Source of the DNA: Arthrobacter sp. FW306-2-2C-D06B
Lineage (GTDB): Bacteria > Actinomycetota > Actinomycetes > Actinomycetales > Micrococcaceae
Direction: 5' to 3'
Length of the DNA stretch: 64,000 nucleotides
Assembly: GCF_021789175.1 (NCBI RefSeq)
Contig: NZ_CP084560.1
Location: 4,500,407 to 4,564,406, forward strand
Made by a program: the position numbers and the translations under genes. Shown in pieces: positions 41,268-48,840 of the stretch. The notes below the pieces were generated by a model. It was not told the DNA's origin. It made no database searches and worked only from the letters and a program-made list of their open reading frames with translations. Every line of letters begins with the position of its first letter. Within the stretch, counting starts at the first letter, position 1.

Positions 41268-42831
41268 CGCGTTCGGCCTCGCTGCGTGGAGAGGCCACTG
41301 AGTCGTGGGAGGGTTTGGGCGTATCGAGCCCGGATTGCGCGTCTCGCGCGGACTCACCATCCGCGCCGTTCAAGGCATCGCGCCGCCAAGGCAGCACAGA
41401 TGCCGCCGGGTTCTTGAGGTCAATCCGGAACCAATCCTCCGCGCCGTTGAACACGCCACCGTGGGGGTCGTCCACACCGTGGACCCGGAGGGGATCCAGG
41501 TGGGGTTCCCAGATGTCCCATGCAACCCTCAACATCAAATATGCCGTTGCGGTCGTGTGTAGCGTGACGGACATGACGTAGTACGGCATATCGATGTTGT
41601 TCTGCGCGGCTCCGCCACTGGTCGTCTGGCCCAGATACATCCACGTGGCGGTCCAATGCAACGCCTCGGCCGCCTGCCAGAGCAGGAAATCACGCCAGCG
41701 GGGTCTGGCCAAAGTCAGCAATGGCACCAGCCAAAGGACATATTGGGGCGAATAGACCTTATTGCTCAAGATGAAAGCTGCCACTATCAGAAATGTCAAC
41801 TGGGCCAGCCGCGGGCGCCGCGGCGCTGTCAAAGCCAATCCGGCAATCAATACGCAGGCAATGAGGAACATGTCCATCGCCAGGGCATTGATGGTCTCCG
41901 GGCCAAGCTGGACCAGTTGAAGGCGTTCTGCGACGAGGTTGTAGGCGAACCACGGCGAGCTGTATCCAGCTGGGCGATCACGGGTGTAGTCGAAGAAGTA
42001 GCGCCAGCCGGCCGGGTTGGCGACTACGACCGGGACATTGACTGCGAGCCAGGCCACCGTGGCGGACAGGGTGGTCACAAACAGGACCCGCAGCCGGCCG
42101 CTGCGTAGCGCGAGTACAAAGATTGCGCCCAGTATGAGCAGCGGATAGAGCTTGGTCGCTGTCCCCAAACCGATGAACAGACCGGCCAGGACGGGACGTT
42201 CCTTTGCGAAGAAGTACATCCCCACCGCGAGCATCGCCACGGCCCACATGTCCCAATTGATGACTCCGGCCAGCACGATCCCGGGTGCCAGGGCCACCAT
42301 GGCAGCGTCCCACGGCCGGCGCCGGTTGATGCGCACGGTGGCCAGGACCACCACGATCCACATGGCCGCAATCAGGGTCGCGTTCACGTCGAAATAGCCA
42401 AGGATCCGTTCGGGGCTGGCACCGTGCCCCGGTACGAGCCATGCAGTGACACCCGCAATCAGCCCCGTGATCACGGGATATTCGAACAGGGCTTTCTGAT
42501 CGAAGATCGGAAACACGCCGTCCGCAAGGCCCCGGCTGCTGAAAAGTTCGGGGAAATCCGAGTAGCAGGTGGCGTAGAACTGCTGGGGAGTGTGCCAACC
42601 GTTAACGCGGCAGTAGCCCTTGATCAAGATCGACAGGAGTGCCGCAACGATCGTGAGGATAATCAGGACCCGTTCAACGGTGAAGAATCCCGGGGAGACG
42701 GCCCCGGGGGAGGACCGCTGCCCAAGAGGTCCTCCGATCAACTCGGTGAAGTTCCTGAGCAAGGAATCACTACGGCTGGGAACCACAAAGCGCGCACGCT
42801 TTTCCTGGCTGTGCGGCTTCGTCTCCTGCAT
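41260..42831 (-). CDS. Glycosyltransferase 87 family-like membrane protein
   Basis: A 523-residue protein with about eleven membrane helices. It carries the GT-C/GT87 features of a first external loop with CYSDFPELFSSRGLADGVFPIFD and a YFDYTRDRPAGYSSPWFAYN stretch between later helices, plus a soluble tail of about 80 residues. GT87 enzymes use polyprenyl-phosphate sugars to glycosylate lipid-linked acceptors on the outer face of the membrane; the sugar is unknown. ATG 42831 is chosen, with AAGG about 14 nt before it; the frame extends to 42945 over a terminator-like hairpin. It overlaps the downstream FAD oxidoreductase. Confidence 0.85.
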   Translation of the reverse strand: MQETKPHSQEKRARFVVPSRSDSLLRNFTELIGGPLGQRSSPGAVSPGFFTVERVLIILTIVAALLSILIKGYCRVNGWHTPQQFYATCYSDFPELFSSRGLADGVFPIFDQKALFEYPVITGLIAGVTAWLVPGHGASPERILGYFDVNATLIAAMWIVVVLATVRINRRRPWDAAMVALAPGIVLAGVINWDMWAVAMLAVGMYFFAKERPVLAGLFIGLGTATKLYPLLILGAIFVLALRSGRLRVLFVTTLSATVAWLAVNVPVVVANPAGWRYFFDYTRDRPAGYSSPWFAYNLVAERLQLVQLGPETINALAMDMFLIACVLIAGLALTAPRRPRLAQLTFLIVAAFILSNKVYSPQYVLWLVPLLTLARPRWRDFLLWQAAEALHWTATWMYLGQTTSGGAAQNNIDMPYYVMSVTLHTTATAYLMLRVAWDIWEPHLDPLRVHGVDDPHGGVFNGAEDWFRIDLKNPAASVLPWRRDALNGADGESARDAQSGLDTPKPSHDSVASPRSEAERDG

Positions 42832-42847
42832 GGAATCGAGCTTACCT

Positions 42848-42991
42848 TCAGGCCCGGCGATCAGGCTCCAGGAAGCCGCGGTGGACAGCCCCGCGCAGAC
42901 CTCCCGCGTTAAGCCGACCTCCCGCATTAAAAGGCGGAAGCCCACGCATAGCCGCGTGGGCTTCCGGGGCGAACTGTCCGATGTGTGCCAT
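42848..42991 (-). CDS. Possible 47-residue leader ORF overlapping a terminator
   Basis: ATG 42991 follows GGAGG by 5 nt. The predicted peptide (MAHIGQFAPEAHAAMRGLPP...) would be read across a strong terminator-type hairpin (42936-42965) and end 17 bp before the GT87 start. This is either chance or a leader peptide whose translation disrupts the hairpin. No homologue is recognised and conviction is low. Confidence 0.25.
   Translation of the reverse strand: MAHIGQFAPEAHAAMRGLPPFNAGGRLNAGGLRGAVHRGFLEPDRRA
42936..42965 (-). terminator. Terminator after the 46-residue small-protein gene
   Basis: GGAAGCCCACGC (42936-42947) and its reverse complement (42954-42965) form a 12-bp perfect stem with a 6-nt loop. 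Read on the minus strand it is followed by GCCTTTTAA. It ends transcription from the small-protein locus before the GT87 gene. Confidence 0.8.
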
Positions 42992-43023
42992 CAGTCCCTC
43001 CTGAATTGCAGTGGTGGGGACAC

Positions 43024-43164
43024 TCAGCGGATGATGCCCATTTGGTGCAGGACGACGTAGACGTCTTCCCGGCGTTGGTCCAGCAGTTGCCCGTTGAAGA
43101 GCGTCTTGTCTTTGACGACGGGCTTGCCGTTGAAGACCATCAGGTCCTTGAGGCGCTTGGCCAA
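43024..43164 (-). CDS. 46-residue basic small protein, unknown
   Basis: TTG 43164 is preceded by AAAGGAGGTGA (a full match to the 16S tail) at 7-nt spacing, and the frame closes with TGA 58 bp before a perfect terminator hairpin. The peptide runs MAKRLKDLMVFNGKPVVKDKT, then LFNGQLLDQRREDVYVV and HQMGIIR; it is rich in Lys/Arg/Asp with no Cys and no membrane helix. It has the look of an expressed, cytosolic micro-protein. The family is not recognised. The upstream 100 bp are AT-rich. Confidence 0.6.
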   Translation of the reverse strand: MAKRLKDLMVFNGKPVVKDKTLFNGQLLDQRREDVYVVLHQMGIIR

Positions 43165-43341
43165 GGGTTCACCTCCTTTCGTTTTGAAGAGAATTGCCGG
43201 AATTCGGGAATGACAATTAAGCCCACTGAATTCGAAGAAAACAGCGGCAGAATTAGGCATGTGACTGCCGGGCAAGGATGGGTGGATTAAGCGGATTTAT
43301 CGAATGACCGTAAACAATACCGAAGCGTGGAGTTCCGGTAC

Positions 43342-43479
43342 GTGGCATCCAAGGCAGCCGTCCCCAACAAGAAGCTGGTTCCGAACTATGAGGAAACTGC
43401 GCACCACGTCAATCGCGTGATACCGCTCAATGGCAGGCCCAACTCGGAGCCTGATTGCACCGTGAACTGCCCCAAATAA
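43342..43479 (+). CDS. Possible 45-residue small protein
   Basis: A GTG start with GGAG 9 nt upstream opens a 45-codon frame, MASKAAVPNKKLVPNYEE... ending DCTVNCPK with two Cys four residues apart. About 33 of 45 third positions are G or C, compatible with coding. The frame continues open to 43291 without a better start. No homologue is recognised; it is opposite in strand to the two small ORFs beside it. Doubtful. Confidence 0.35.
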   Translation: MASKAAVPNKKLVPNYEETAHHVNRVIPLNGRPNSEPDCTVNCPK

Positions 43480-43506
43480 TCAGGGGAGTAAGTACATCAG
43501 GGGGAG

Positions 43507-43587
43507 TTAGGCCGCAAAACGGCGTCGAGCAGCGAAGGCCGGGGTGCCAGCAACGGTCATCTTCCATCCGCTAGTCAAAGTAATCAT
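43507..43587 (-). CDS. 26-residue peptide ORF with strong ribosome binding site
   Basis: AAAAGGAGGTTGGGAAA precedes ATG 43587 (GGAGG at 8-nt spacing), and a 26-codon frame ends with TAA. The peptide MITLTSGWKMTVAGTPAFAA is followed by a basic end (RRRFAA). It could be a leader peptide, a signalling peptide or a precursor peptide; no processing gene is nearby. The ribosome binding site is much better than chance would give, hence its inclusion. Confidence 0.5.
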   Translation of the reverse strand: MITLTSGWKMTVAGTPAFAARRRFAA

Positions 43588-43745
43588 TTTCCCAACCTCC
43601 TTTTCTGCTTTGGCCCTACCGCAGCTGACTGACTGGGTAGTGCACGCCTCAATCCCGGCGGATCGCTCTGGGATCAAAAATAAAGTTACACCATGAATCG
43701 CGCTGTTGACCAGCCAATTACAAACAATTTAGAAATTAATTCTTC

Positions 43746-44330
43746 CTACAGTCCCCAGCGAAGAATGGCAGGCGTCCGCTTGTCCCAACCCAAAGTGCAA
43801 ACTTTGGCTGTCCCCAGGACAAAGTGGCGGCCTTCCCGGGCATCCAATTCAAGCCAGCGGGCCGTGAGGATGCGGGAAAAATGCCCGTGCGCCACAATCA
43901 GGACGTTGTCCATTCCAGACTCGAGGACGCGTGCAATGATCTTGTCGGCACGGGCTGCCACGGAGTCGAGAGTCTCGCCGTTGGGAACGCCGTCGAACCA
44001 GATGAGGTAGTCCGGGTTGTCCTTGCGGATGAGGTCCGAGCTGATGCCTTCGTAGTCGCCGTAGTTCCACTCCACAGCGAGCGGTTCATGAACGGCGTCG
44101 GGGAAGCCCGCCAACTCCGCGGTACGCCGGGCCCGGCGCAGCGGCGATGTCAGGACCATGTCGAAGTCGATGCCTTCCAAGATCTTGCGGGCTTCCACCG
44201 CCTGCTGTTCGCCTTCCACCGTCAAGGGAAGGTCCGTCAAACCGGTGTATTGGCCGCTCTTGGACCATTCGGTCTCCCCGTGACGCATGATCCAGAGCTG
44301 TGGCCGGGAAGGCTTGGCTGCAGGGTTCAC
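43746..44330 (-). CDS. Histidine phosphatase family protein
   Basis: A 194-residue phosphoglycerate-mutase-like phosphatase: the catalytic block is LWIMRHGETEWSKSGQYTGLTDLPLT with the nucleophilic His in RHGE, followed by SPLRRARRTAEL and the second catalytic His in VLIVAHGHFSRIL. It hydrolyses a small phosphomonoester in the cytoplasm; the substrate is not predictable. GTG 44330 is taken because GAGGAG stands 7 nt before it and it lies 1 bp after the CCA enzyme stop; an upstream ATG at 44369 would overlap that gene by 38 bp. It is in an operon with cca. Confidence 0.9.
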   Translation of the reverse strand: MNPAAKPSRPQLWIMRHGETEWSKSGQYTGLTDLPLTVEGEQQAVEARKILEGIDFDMVLTSPLRRARRTAELAGFPDAVHEPLAVEWNYGDYEGISSDLIRKDNPDYLIWFDGVPNGETLDSVAARADKIIARVLESGMDNVLIVAHGHFSRILTARWLELDAREGRHFVLGTAKVCTLGWDKRTPAILRWGL

Positions 44331-44331
44331 T

Positions 44332-45828
44332 TCAGGACTCCTCTGGTTCGGCGGTGCCTGCTTTGGCATCGACGGCTGGTTCCGATGAAAGTTCGACGGC
44401 GGCCTCGGGTTGCCCGGCCCACCACGCCACGAGCTTGGACTCGGCATCCTCCTGGGACAGCGGACCGTTTTCCATGCGCTCCTCCAGGAGGAACTTATAG
44501 GCGCGACCAACCACGGGTCCGGGCTTGAGTCCCAGCAAAGCCATGATCTGCGCTCCGTCCAAGTCCGGCCGGATGGCATTGAGCGATTCCTGTTCGGCCA
44601 GGACCTCAATCCGTTGCTCAAGGTCATCGTAGGCAAAGGAAAGCCGCTCCGCCTTGCGCTGGTTACGTGTGGTGACGTCGGACCGGGTGAGTCGGTGCAG
44701 ACGCTCCAACAAGGGGCCCGCGTCTGCCACGTAGCGGCGGACGGCGGAATCGGTCCAACCCGCGTCTCCGTAGCCGTAGAAACGCATGTGGAGTTCCACA
44801 AGCCGAGCCACGGCTTTGATGGTGTCATTGTCGAAGCGCAGGGCCTTCATGCGTTTTGCAGTCAGTTTGGAGCCCACCATGTCGTGGTGGCGGAAGCTCA
44901 CCGCGCCGCCGGGTTCGAAACGGCGCGTCGCGGGCTTTCCGACGTCGTGCATCAGCGCGGCGAAGCGCAATACAAAGTCCGGGCCAGGCACCGGGCCGTC
45001 CGGGCCGGTCTCGAGCGACGCGGCCTGCTCCAGGACCTGCAGGGAATGCTGGTAGACGTCCTTGTGCCGGTGGTGCTCATCGGCTTCAAGGCGCAGCGCA
45101 GAAACCTCGGGCAGGACGAATTCGGCTAGTCCGGTATCCACGAGGAGGTCGATGCCCGCGCGCGGATGCGCACCATTAATCAGCTTGACGAGCTCCTCGC
45201 GCACACGCTCGGCGGAAATGATCTTGATCCGCTCGGCCATGCCGGACATTGCGAGGCGGACGTCGTCGTGCACCGCAACGCCGAGCTGCGCAGCGAAGCG
45301 GGCAGCTCGCATCATGCGCAGAGGATCGTCGGAAAATGATGATTCCGGTGCTCCCGGTGTTGCGAGGACCGAGGCATGGAGGTCGCGGACCCCGCCGAAC
45401 GGATCCACGAGTTCCAGGGAGGGCAGCCGGAGCGCCATGGCATTGATAGTGAAGTCGCGGCGTAGGAGATCGTCCAGCAGCGAGGAGCCAAAGGCCACCG
45501 CCGGCTTGCGGGAATCGGCGTCGTAGGCCTCGGCCCGGTACGTCGTGATCTCAATCTGGAAGCCGGACTTCTTCATTCCGATCGTTCCAAAGGCGCGGCC
45601 GATCTCCCAGAAATTGTCGGCCCATCTCTTGATGATGGAAAGGGTCTGGTCCGGAGTGGCGTCAGTGGTGAAATCCAGGTCCGGCGAGACGCGGCCGAGG
45701 AAAAGGTCCCGCACCGGCCCGCCAACCAGCGACAGTTCGAATCCAGCGTCCACAAAACGCTGCCCGAGGTCCAGGACCACTGGATCCATCTGGAAATTAA
45801 CTGAAGAACTGTCCAATACTTGCGCCAT
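44332..45828 (-). CDS. cca: CCA-adding tRNA nucleotidyltransferase
   Basis: A 498-residue polymerase-beta-fold enzyme that adds or repairs the 3' CCA of tRNA using CTP and ATP. The nucleotidyltransferase motif is GGPVRDLFLG (G36-G37) with the metal pair in SPDLDFTTDA (D50, D52). RRDFTINAMAL and DPLRMMRAARFAAQ are the neck motifs, and an HD domain (ALMHDVGKPATR) follows. This is a class II actinobacterial type (an enzyme with an added HD domain and an acidic tail). It is first in the unit with the histidine phosphatase gene and diverges from the NUDIX gene. Confidence 0.94.
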   Translation of the reverse strand: MAQVLDSSSVNFQMDPVVLDLGQRFVDAGFELSLVGGPVRDLFLGRVSPDLDFTTDATPDQTLSIIKRWADNFWEIGRAFGTIGMKKSGFQIEITTYRAEAYDADSRKPAVAFGSSLLDDLLRRDFTINAMALRLPSLELVDPFGGVRDLHASVLATPGAPESSFSDDPLRMMRAARFAAQLGVAVHDDVRLAMSGMAERIKIISAERVREELVKLINGAHPRAGIDLLVDTGLAEFVLPEVSALRLEADEHHRHKDVYQHSLQVLEQAASLETGPDGPVPGPDFVLRFAALMHDVGKPATRRFEPGGAVSFRHHDMVGSKLTAKRMKALRFDNDTIKAVARLVELHMRFYGYGDAGWTDSAVRRYVADAGPLLERLHRLTRSDVTTRNQRKAERLSFAYDDLEQRIEVLAEQESLNAIRPDLDGAQIMALLGLKPGPVVGRAYKFLLEERMENGPLSQEDAESKLVAWWAGQPEAAVELSSEPAVDAKAGTAEPEES

Positions 45829-45996
45829 AGTTCCTTAAGCTTGTCAGATTTCGCTGCGCCATCCCACCGGATCCTTGTCATTGCGCTGCGATTGCGTGGC
45901 GGCGGCACCGGGATCACGGCCGAACGCCATCCGTACGTCACCGCGAGTCCATGTCCCGGTCATCACCAACGGGCAAGAGTCGTTAGAGTGGACTTC

Positions 45997-46545
45997 ATGG
46001 CCAACCCGATCCCGAGTGCTCCTGGCAGGAGGACGAACGCACCATTGCCGTCGGCAATTGGTGCCCACGTCGCGCCCGCCCCGCACCCGGCCCAGGCGGC
46101 CCTTCCGACGGTGGAGGAAGTCTCCGCAGGCGGCGTCGTTGTAGACACGTCCGACGGCGAACTAAGGGTTGCGATCATTGCCCGCCTTAATAGGGGTGGC
46201 CGGCTCGAGTGGTGCCTTCCGAAGGGCCATCCGGAGGGCAAGGAAAACAACGAAGAAGCAGCCGTTCGCGAGATTGCCGAGGAGACCGGGATCGAAGGCA
46301 ACGTCCTCGCTCCCCTCGGCAGCATCGACTACTGGTTCACCGTGAGCGGGCACCGGGTCCACAAAACCGTCCACCATTTCCTCTTGCGGGCGACCGGTGG
46401 AGAGCTGACCATCGAGAACGATCCCGATCAAGAGGCCATCGATGCCGCCTGGGTTCCCCTCCAGGAATTGGCCCGCAAACTGTCCTTTCCCAATGAGCGG
46501 CGTATCGCCGATCTTGCCCGGGAAGTCCTGCCCGAACACCTCTAA
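45997..46545 (+). CDS. NUDIX hydrolase
   Basis: A 182-residue hydrolase. A Pro/Ala-rich N-terminus (about 1-40) precedes the NUDIX box GHPEGKENNEEAAVREIAEETG (about 84-105 of the fold, residues spaced as G-5x-E-7x-REUXEE-XGU), which cleaves nucleoside diphosphates linked to another moiety. SAGGVVVD begins the fold. The neighbouring mviN-type genes are the usual actinobacterial context of this Nudix member (beside MurJ and pcnA/cca). ATG 45997 matches the start of family homology; a frame up to 45820 is not used. Confidence 0.92.
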   Translation: MANPIPSAPGRRTNAPLPSAIGAHVAPAPHPAQAALPTVEEVSAGGVVVDTSDGELRVAIIARLNRGGRLEWCLPKGHPEGKENNEEAAVREIAEETGIEGNVLAPLGSIDYWFTVSGHRVHKTVHHFLLRATGGELTIENDPDQEAIDAAWVPLQELARKLSFPNERRIADLAREVLPEHL

Positions 46546-46609
46546 CGCAGCCTTTCCCACCGCCTGACGCCGGTTTGACGCACCGGGCAGCCCGGCTCAT
46601 GGGACGATA

Positions 46610-48697
46610 ATGACAATGTCTGCCGCCAAAACAACCCAGTCACCCCAGTCCGGAGAAACACGTTCCAGCGCCGTCATGGCCGCGGGGACGCTCGTTTCAC
46701 GGTTCCTCGGCTTCGCCAAAACCTGGATGCTTGGCGCCGCACTGGGCCTGGGATCGACGGTCAATGACACCTTCATCAACGCCAACAACCTGCCCAACCT
46801 GATCTTCCTCCTGGTGGCGGGCGGCGTGTTCAACGCCGTGCTGGTCCCGCAAATCATCAAAGCGAGCAAGGGCCCGGACCGCGGTGCGGACTACATCAGC
46901 CGGCTCCTGACCTTGGCCGTGCTGGTTCTCTTGACGCTCACGGCGCTGGTCACACTGGCTGCGCCGATGGTCATCGATCTCACTACGCAGGGCTATTCAC
47001 CCCAGCAGAAATCGCTGGCCGTAACGTTTGCGTTCTATTGCCTGCCGCAGATCTTCTTCTACGGTTTGTATGCGCTCCTGACCCAGGTCCTGAACGCCAA
47101 CGGCGCCTTCGGCCCCGCCATGTGGGCGCCGATCCTGAACAATGTGGTGGCCATCGCAGGACTGGGCATGTTCATCTGGATCCTCGGCGCCAACAACACC
47201 AACCCCCACACCTTGGACAATTGGGGGCCTTTCCAGACCTTCCTGATCGCCGGATTCTCCACTGTCGGCGTATTAGCGCAGACCGCCATACTCCTCGTCC
47301 CGGTGATCCGTCTGCGGCTCGGGCTGCGGCCGCGCTTCGGCTGGAGGGGCGTGGGACTGGGCCAGGCAGCGAAATTGAGCGTCTGGACGCTCCTGACCGC
47401 CGCCGTCGGGCAGCTCGCTTTCCTTTACGTCATGAGGATCGCGACGATTCCCGGTTCCGAGCGGCTCCGCCTGGAGCATGCGCAGGACCCCGCGGCCGCC
47501 ACCCTCCCCGGTAACGCGGTCCTGGAAGTCGCAAGTCAGCTGTACCTGCTTCCGCACTCGATCATTGCGTTGTCGCTCGCCACGGTGCTCTTCAACCGCA
47601 TGGCCCATGCCTCCCAGGCAGGCAACAAGGCCGAGTTGCGCGAGGCCCTTTCACACGGACTGCGGACCATGGCCGTCGCCACTGTCTTCGGGGCCCTGGC
47701 CCTGTTCGCCCTCGCCGGACCGCTGGGCATGTTCTTCTCCGGCGGGAAGCCCCAGGACGGTGTCATGCTCGCCCAGACGCTGACGATCCTCGCGCTGAGC
47801 ACGCCGTTCATGAGCGCCAACTTCATGATGTCCCGCGTCTTCTACGCCAACGAGGACGCCCGGACCCCTTTCTACATCCAGCTCATGTTGGCCCTGCTCA
47901 ACGTTGTGGGCGCGTTCATCATCCAGTTCCTGCCGGTGGGCCGGATCATCTTCGCGATCGCCGTCCTGTACACGCTCGGCAACATCCTTTCCGTGGTCAT
48001 CAGCGTCTGGTTCCTGCGACGCCTCCTCGGCCATGTGGACGGCCCGCGGATCGCAAACTCGTACATTCGCATGGGTTACGCAGCCTTGGGCTCGGCGATC
48101 GCCGGCGCTTTGGCTCTGTGGCTCCTTGGCAGCTACCACGCTGACGGTTTCGCCTGGAGCAGCAGGCCTGCCGCTTTGGTGACGGTCGTCGTCGTCGGGC
48201 CCGTCATGCTGCTTGCGTATCTGTTCCTGCTGCGCGTCTTCCACGTGAGTGAGCTGCGCGATTTGCTCCGGCCGGTTCTCGGCCGGCTCGGCCGGGGCGT
48301 TCCAGTCGAGAAAACACCGTTCCCGAGCGGAAAACAGACCCCGACGGCGGTCCGCGCCACAGTGTCCGACGACACCGGGCTCATTCCGCGCATTTCGGGC
48401 GAGTTCGACGCAGCATCCTTCCGCGCCGGTCCCGCCTTGCAAACCATCCCCTCCAAGGACGGGTGGGATGGCGGCCACGATCCTGACCGCCTTGCCGATG
48501 GAGGCATTGCGGAAGGGAAGGACACAGTGGACGCTTGGTCCGACGTCGAGAAGTCATATCTGCCGGATGAGGACGTCCCCAACACCGCGCAAGGGGCCGC
48601 AGGCCGCCCAGGCATCCCGTTGCCTGGCCGCCGCACCTATCAAGGGACCCTGGGAAACAACCCCTATTTCCGTGGTGGACCCCGCCGCAAAAGGTGA
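46610..48697 (+). CDS. murJ: Lipid II flippase MurJ (MviN)
   Basis: A 695-residue membrane protein. About 14 transmembrane helices (residues 20-550) carry the MurJ pattern with STVNDTFINANNLPNLIFLLVAGGVFNAVLVPQI and an early Arg in SRFLGFAKTWM. It moves lipid II across the membrane for peptidoglycan synthesis. The C-terminal 130 residues are soluble and acidic or Pro/Gly-rich with no kinase fold; in mycobacteria a pseudokinase is fused here, but in this genome it is encoded by the next gene. A second ATG lies at 46616. Confidence 0.94.
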   Translation: MTMSAAKTTQSPQSGETRSSAVMAAGTLVSRFLGFAKTWMLGAALGLGSTVNDTFINANNLPNLIFLLVAGGVFNAVLVPQIIKASKGPDRGADYISRLLTLAVLVLLTLTALVTLAAPMVIDLTTQGYSPQQKSLAVTFAFYCLPQIFFYGLYALLTQVLNANGAFGPAMWAPILNNVVAIAGLGMFIWILGANNTNPHTLDNWGPFQTFLIAGFSTVGVLAQTAILLVPVIRLRLGLRPRFGWRGVGLGQAAKLSVWTLLTAAVGQLAFLYVMRIATIPGSERLRLEHAQDPAAATLPGNAVLEVASQLYLLPHSIIALSLATVLFNRMAHASQAGNKAELREALSHGLRTMAVATVFGALALFALAGPLGMFFSGGKPQDGVMLAQTLTILALSTPFMSANFMMSRVFYANEDARTPFYIQLMLALLNVVGAFIIQFLPVGRIIFAIAVLYTLGNILSVVISVWFLRRLLGHVDGPRIANSYIRMGYAALGSAIAGALALWLLGSYHADGFAWSSRPAALVTVVVVGPVMLLAYLFLLRVFHVSELRDLLRPVLGRLGRGVPVEKTPFPSGKQTPTAVRATVSDDTGLIPRISGEFDAASFRAGPALQTIPSKDGWDGGHDPDRLADGGIAEGKDTVDAWSDVEKSYLPDEDVPNTAQGAAGRPGIPLPGRRTYQGTLGNNPYFRGGPRRKR

Positions 48698-48840
48698 CGC
48701 ATCCTCGCAAACCGGGAGCCGGAACGGCCCAATCAGCTAGGATCAGAAACTAATACAGGTAGTTGCAGACCACGGGTCACCCGGCTGGCCGGATCCCGTA
48801 TTCAGGACCCGCAGCTTCCGGACAGTCATAGGAGGAACCC

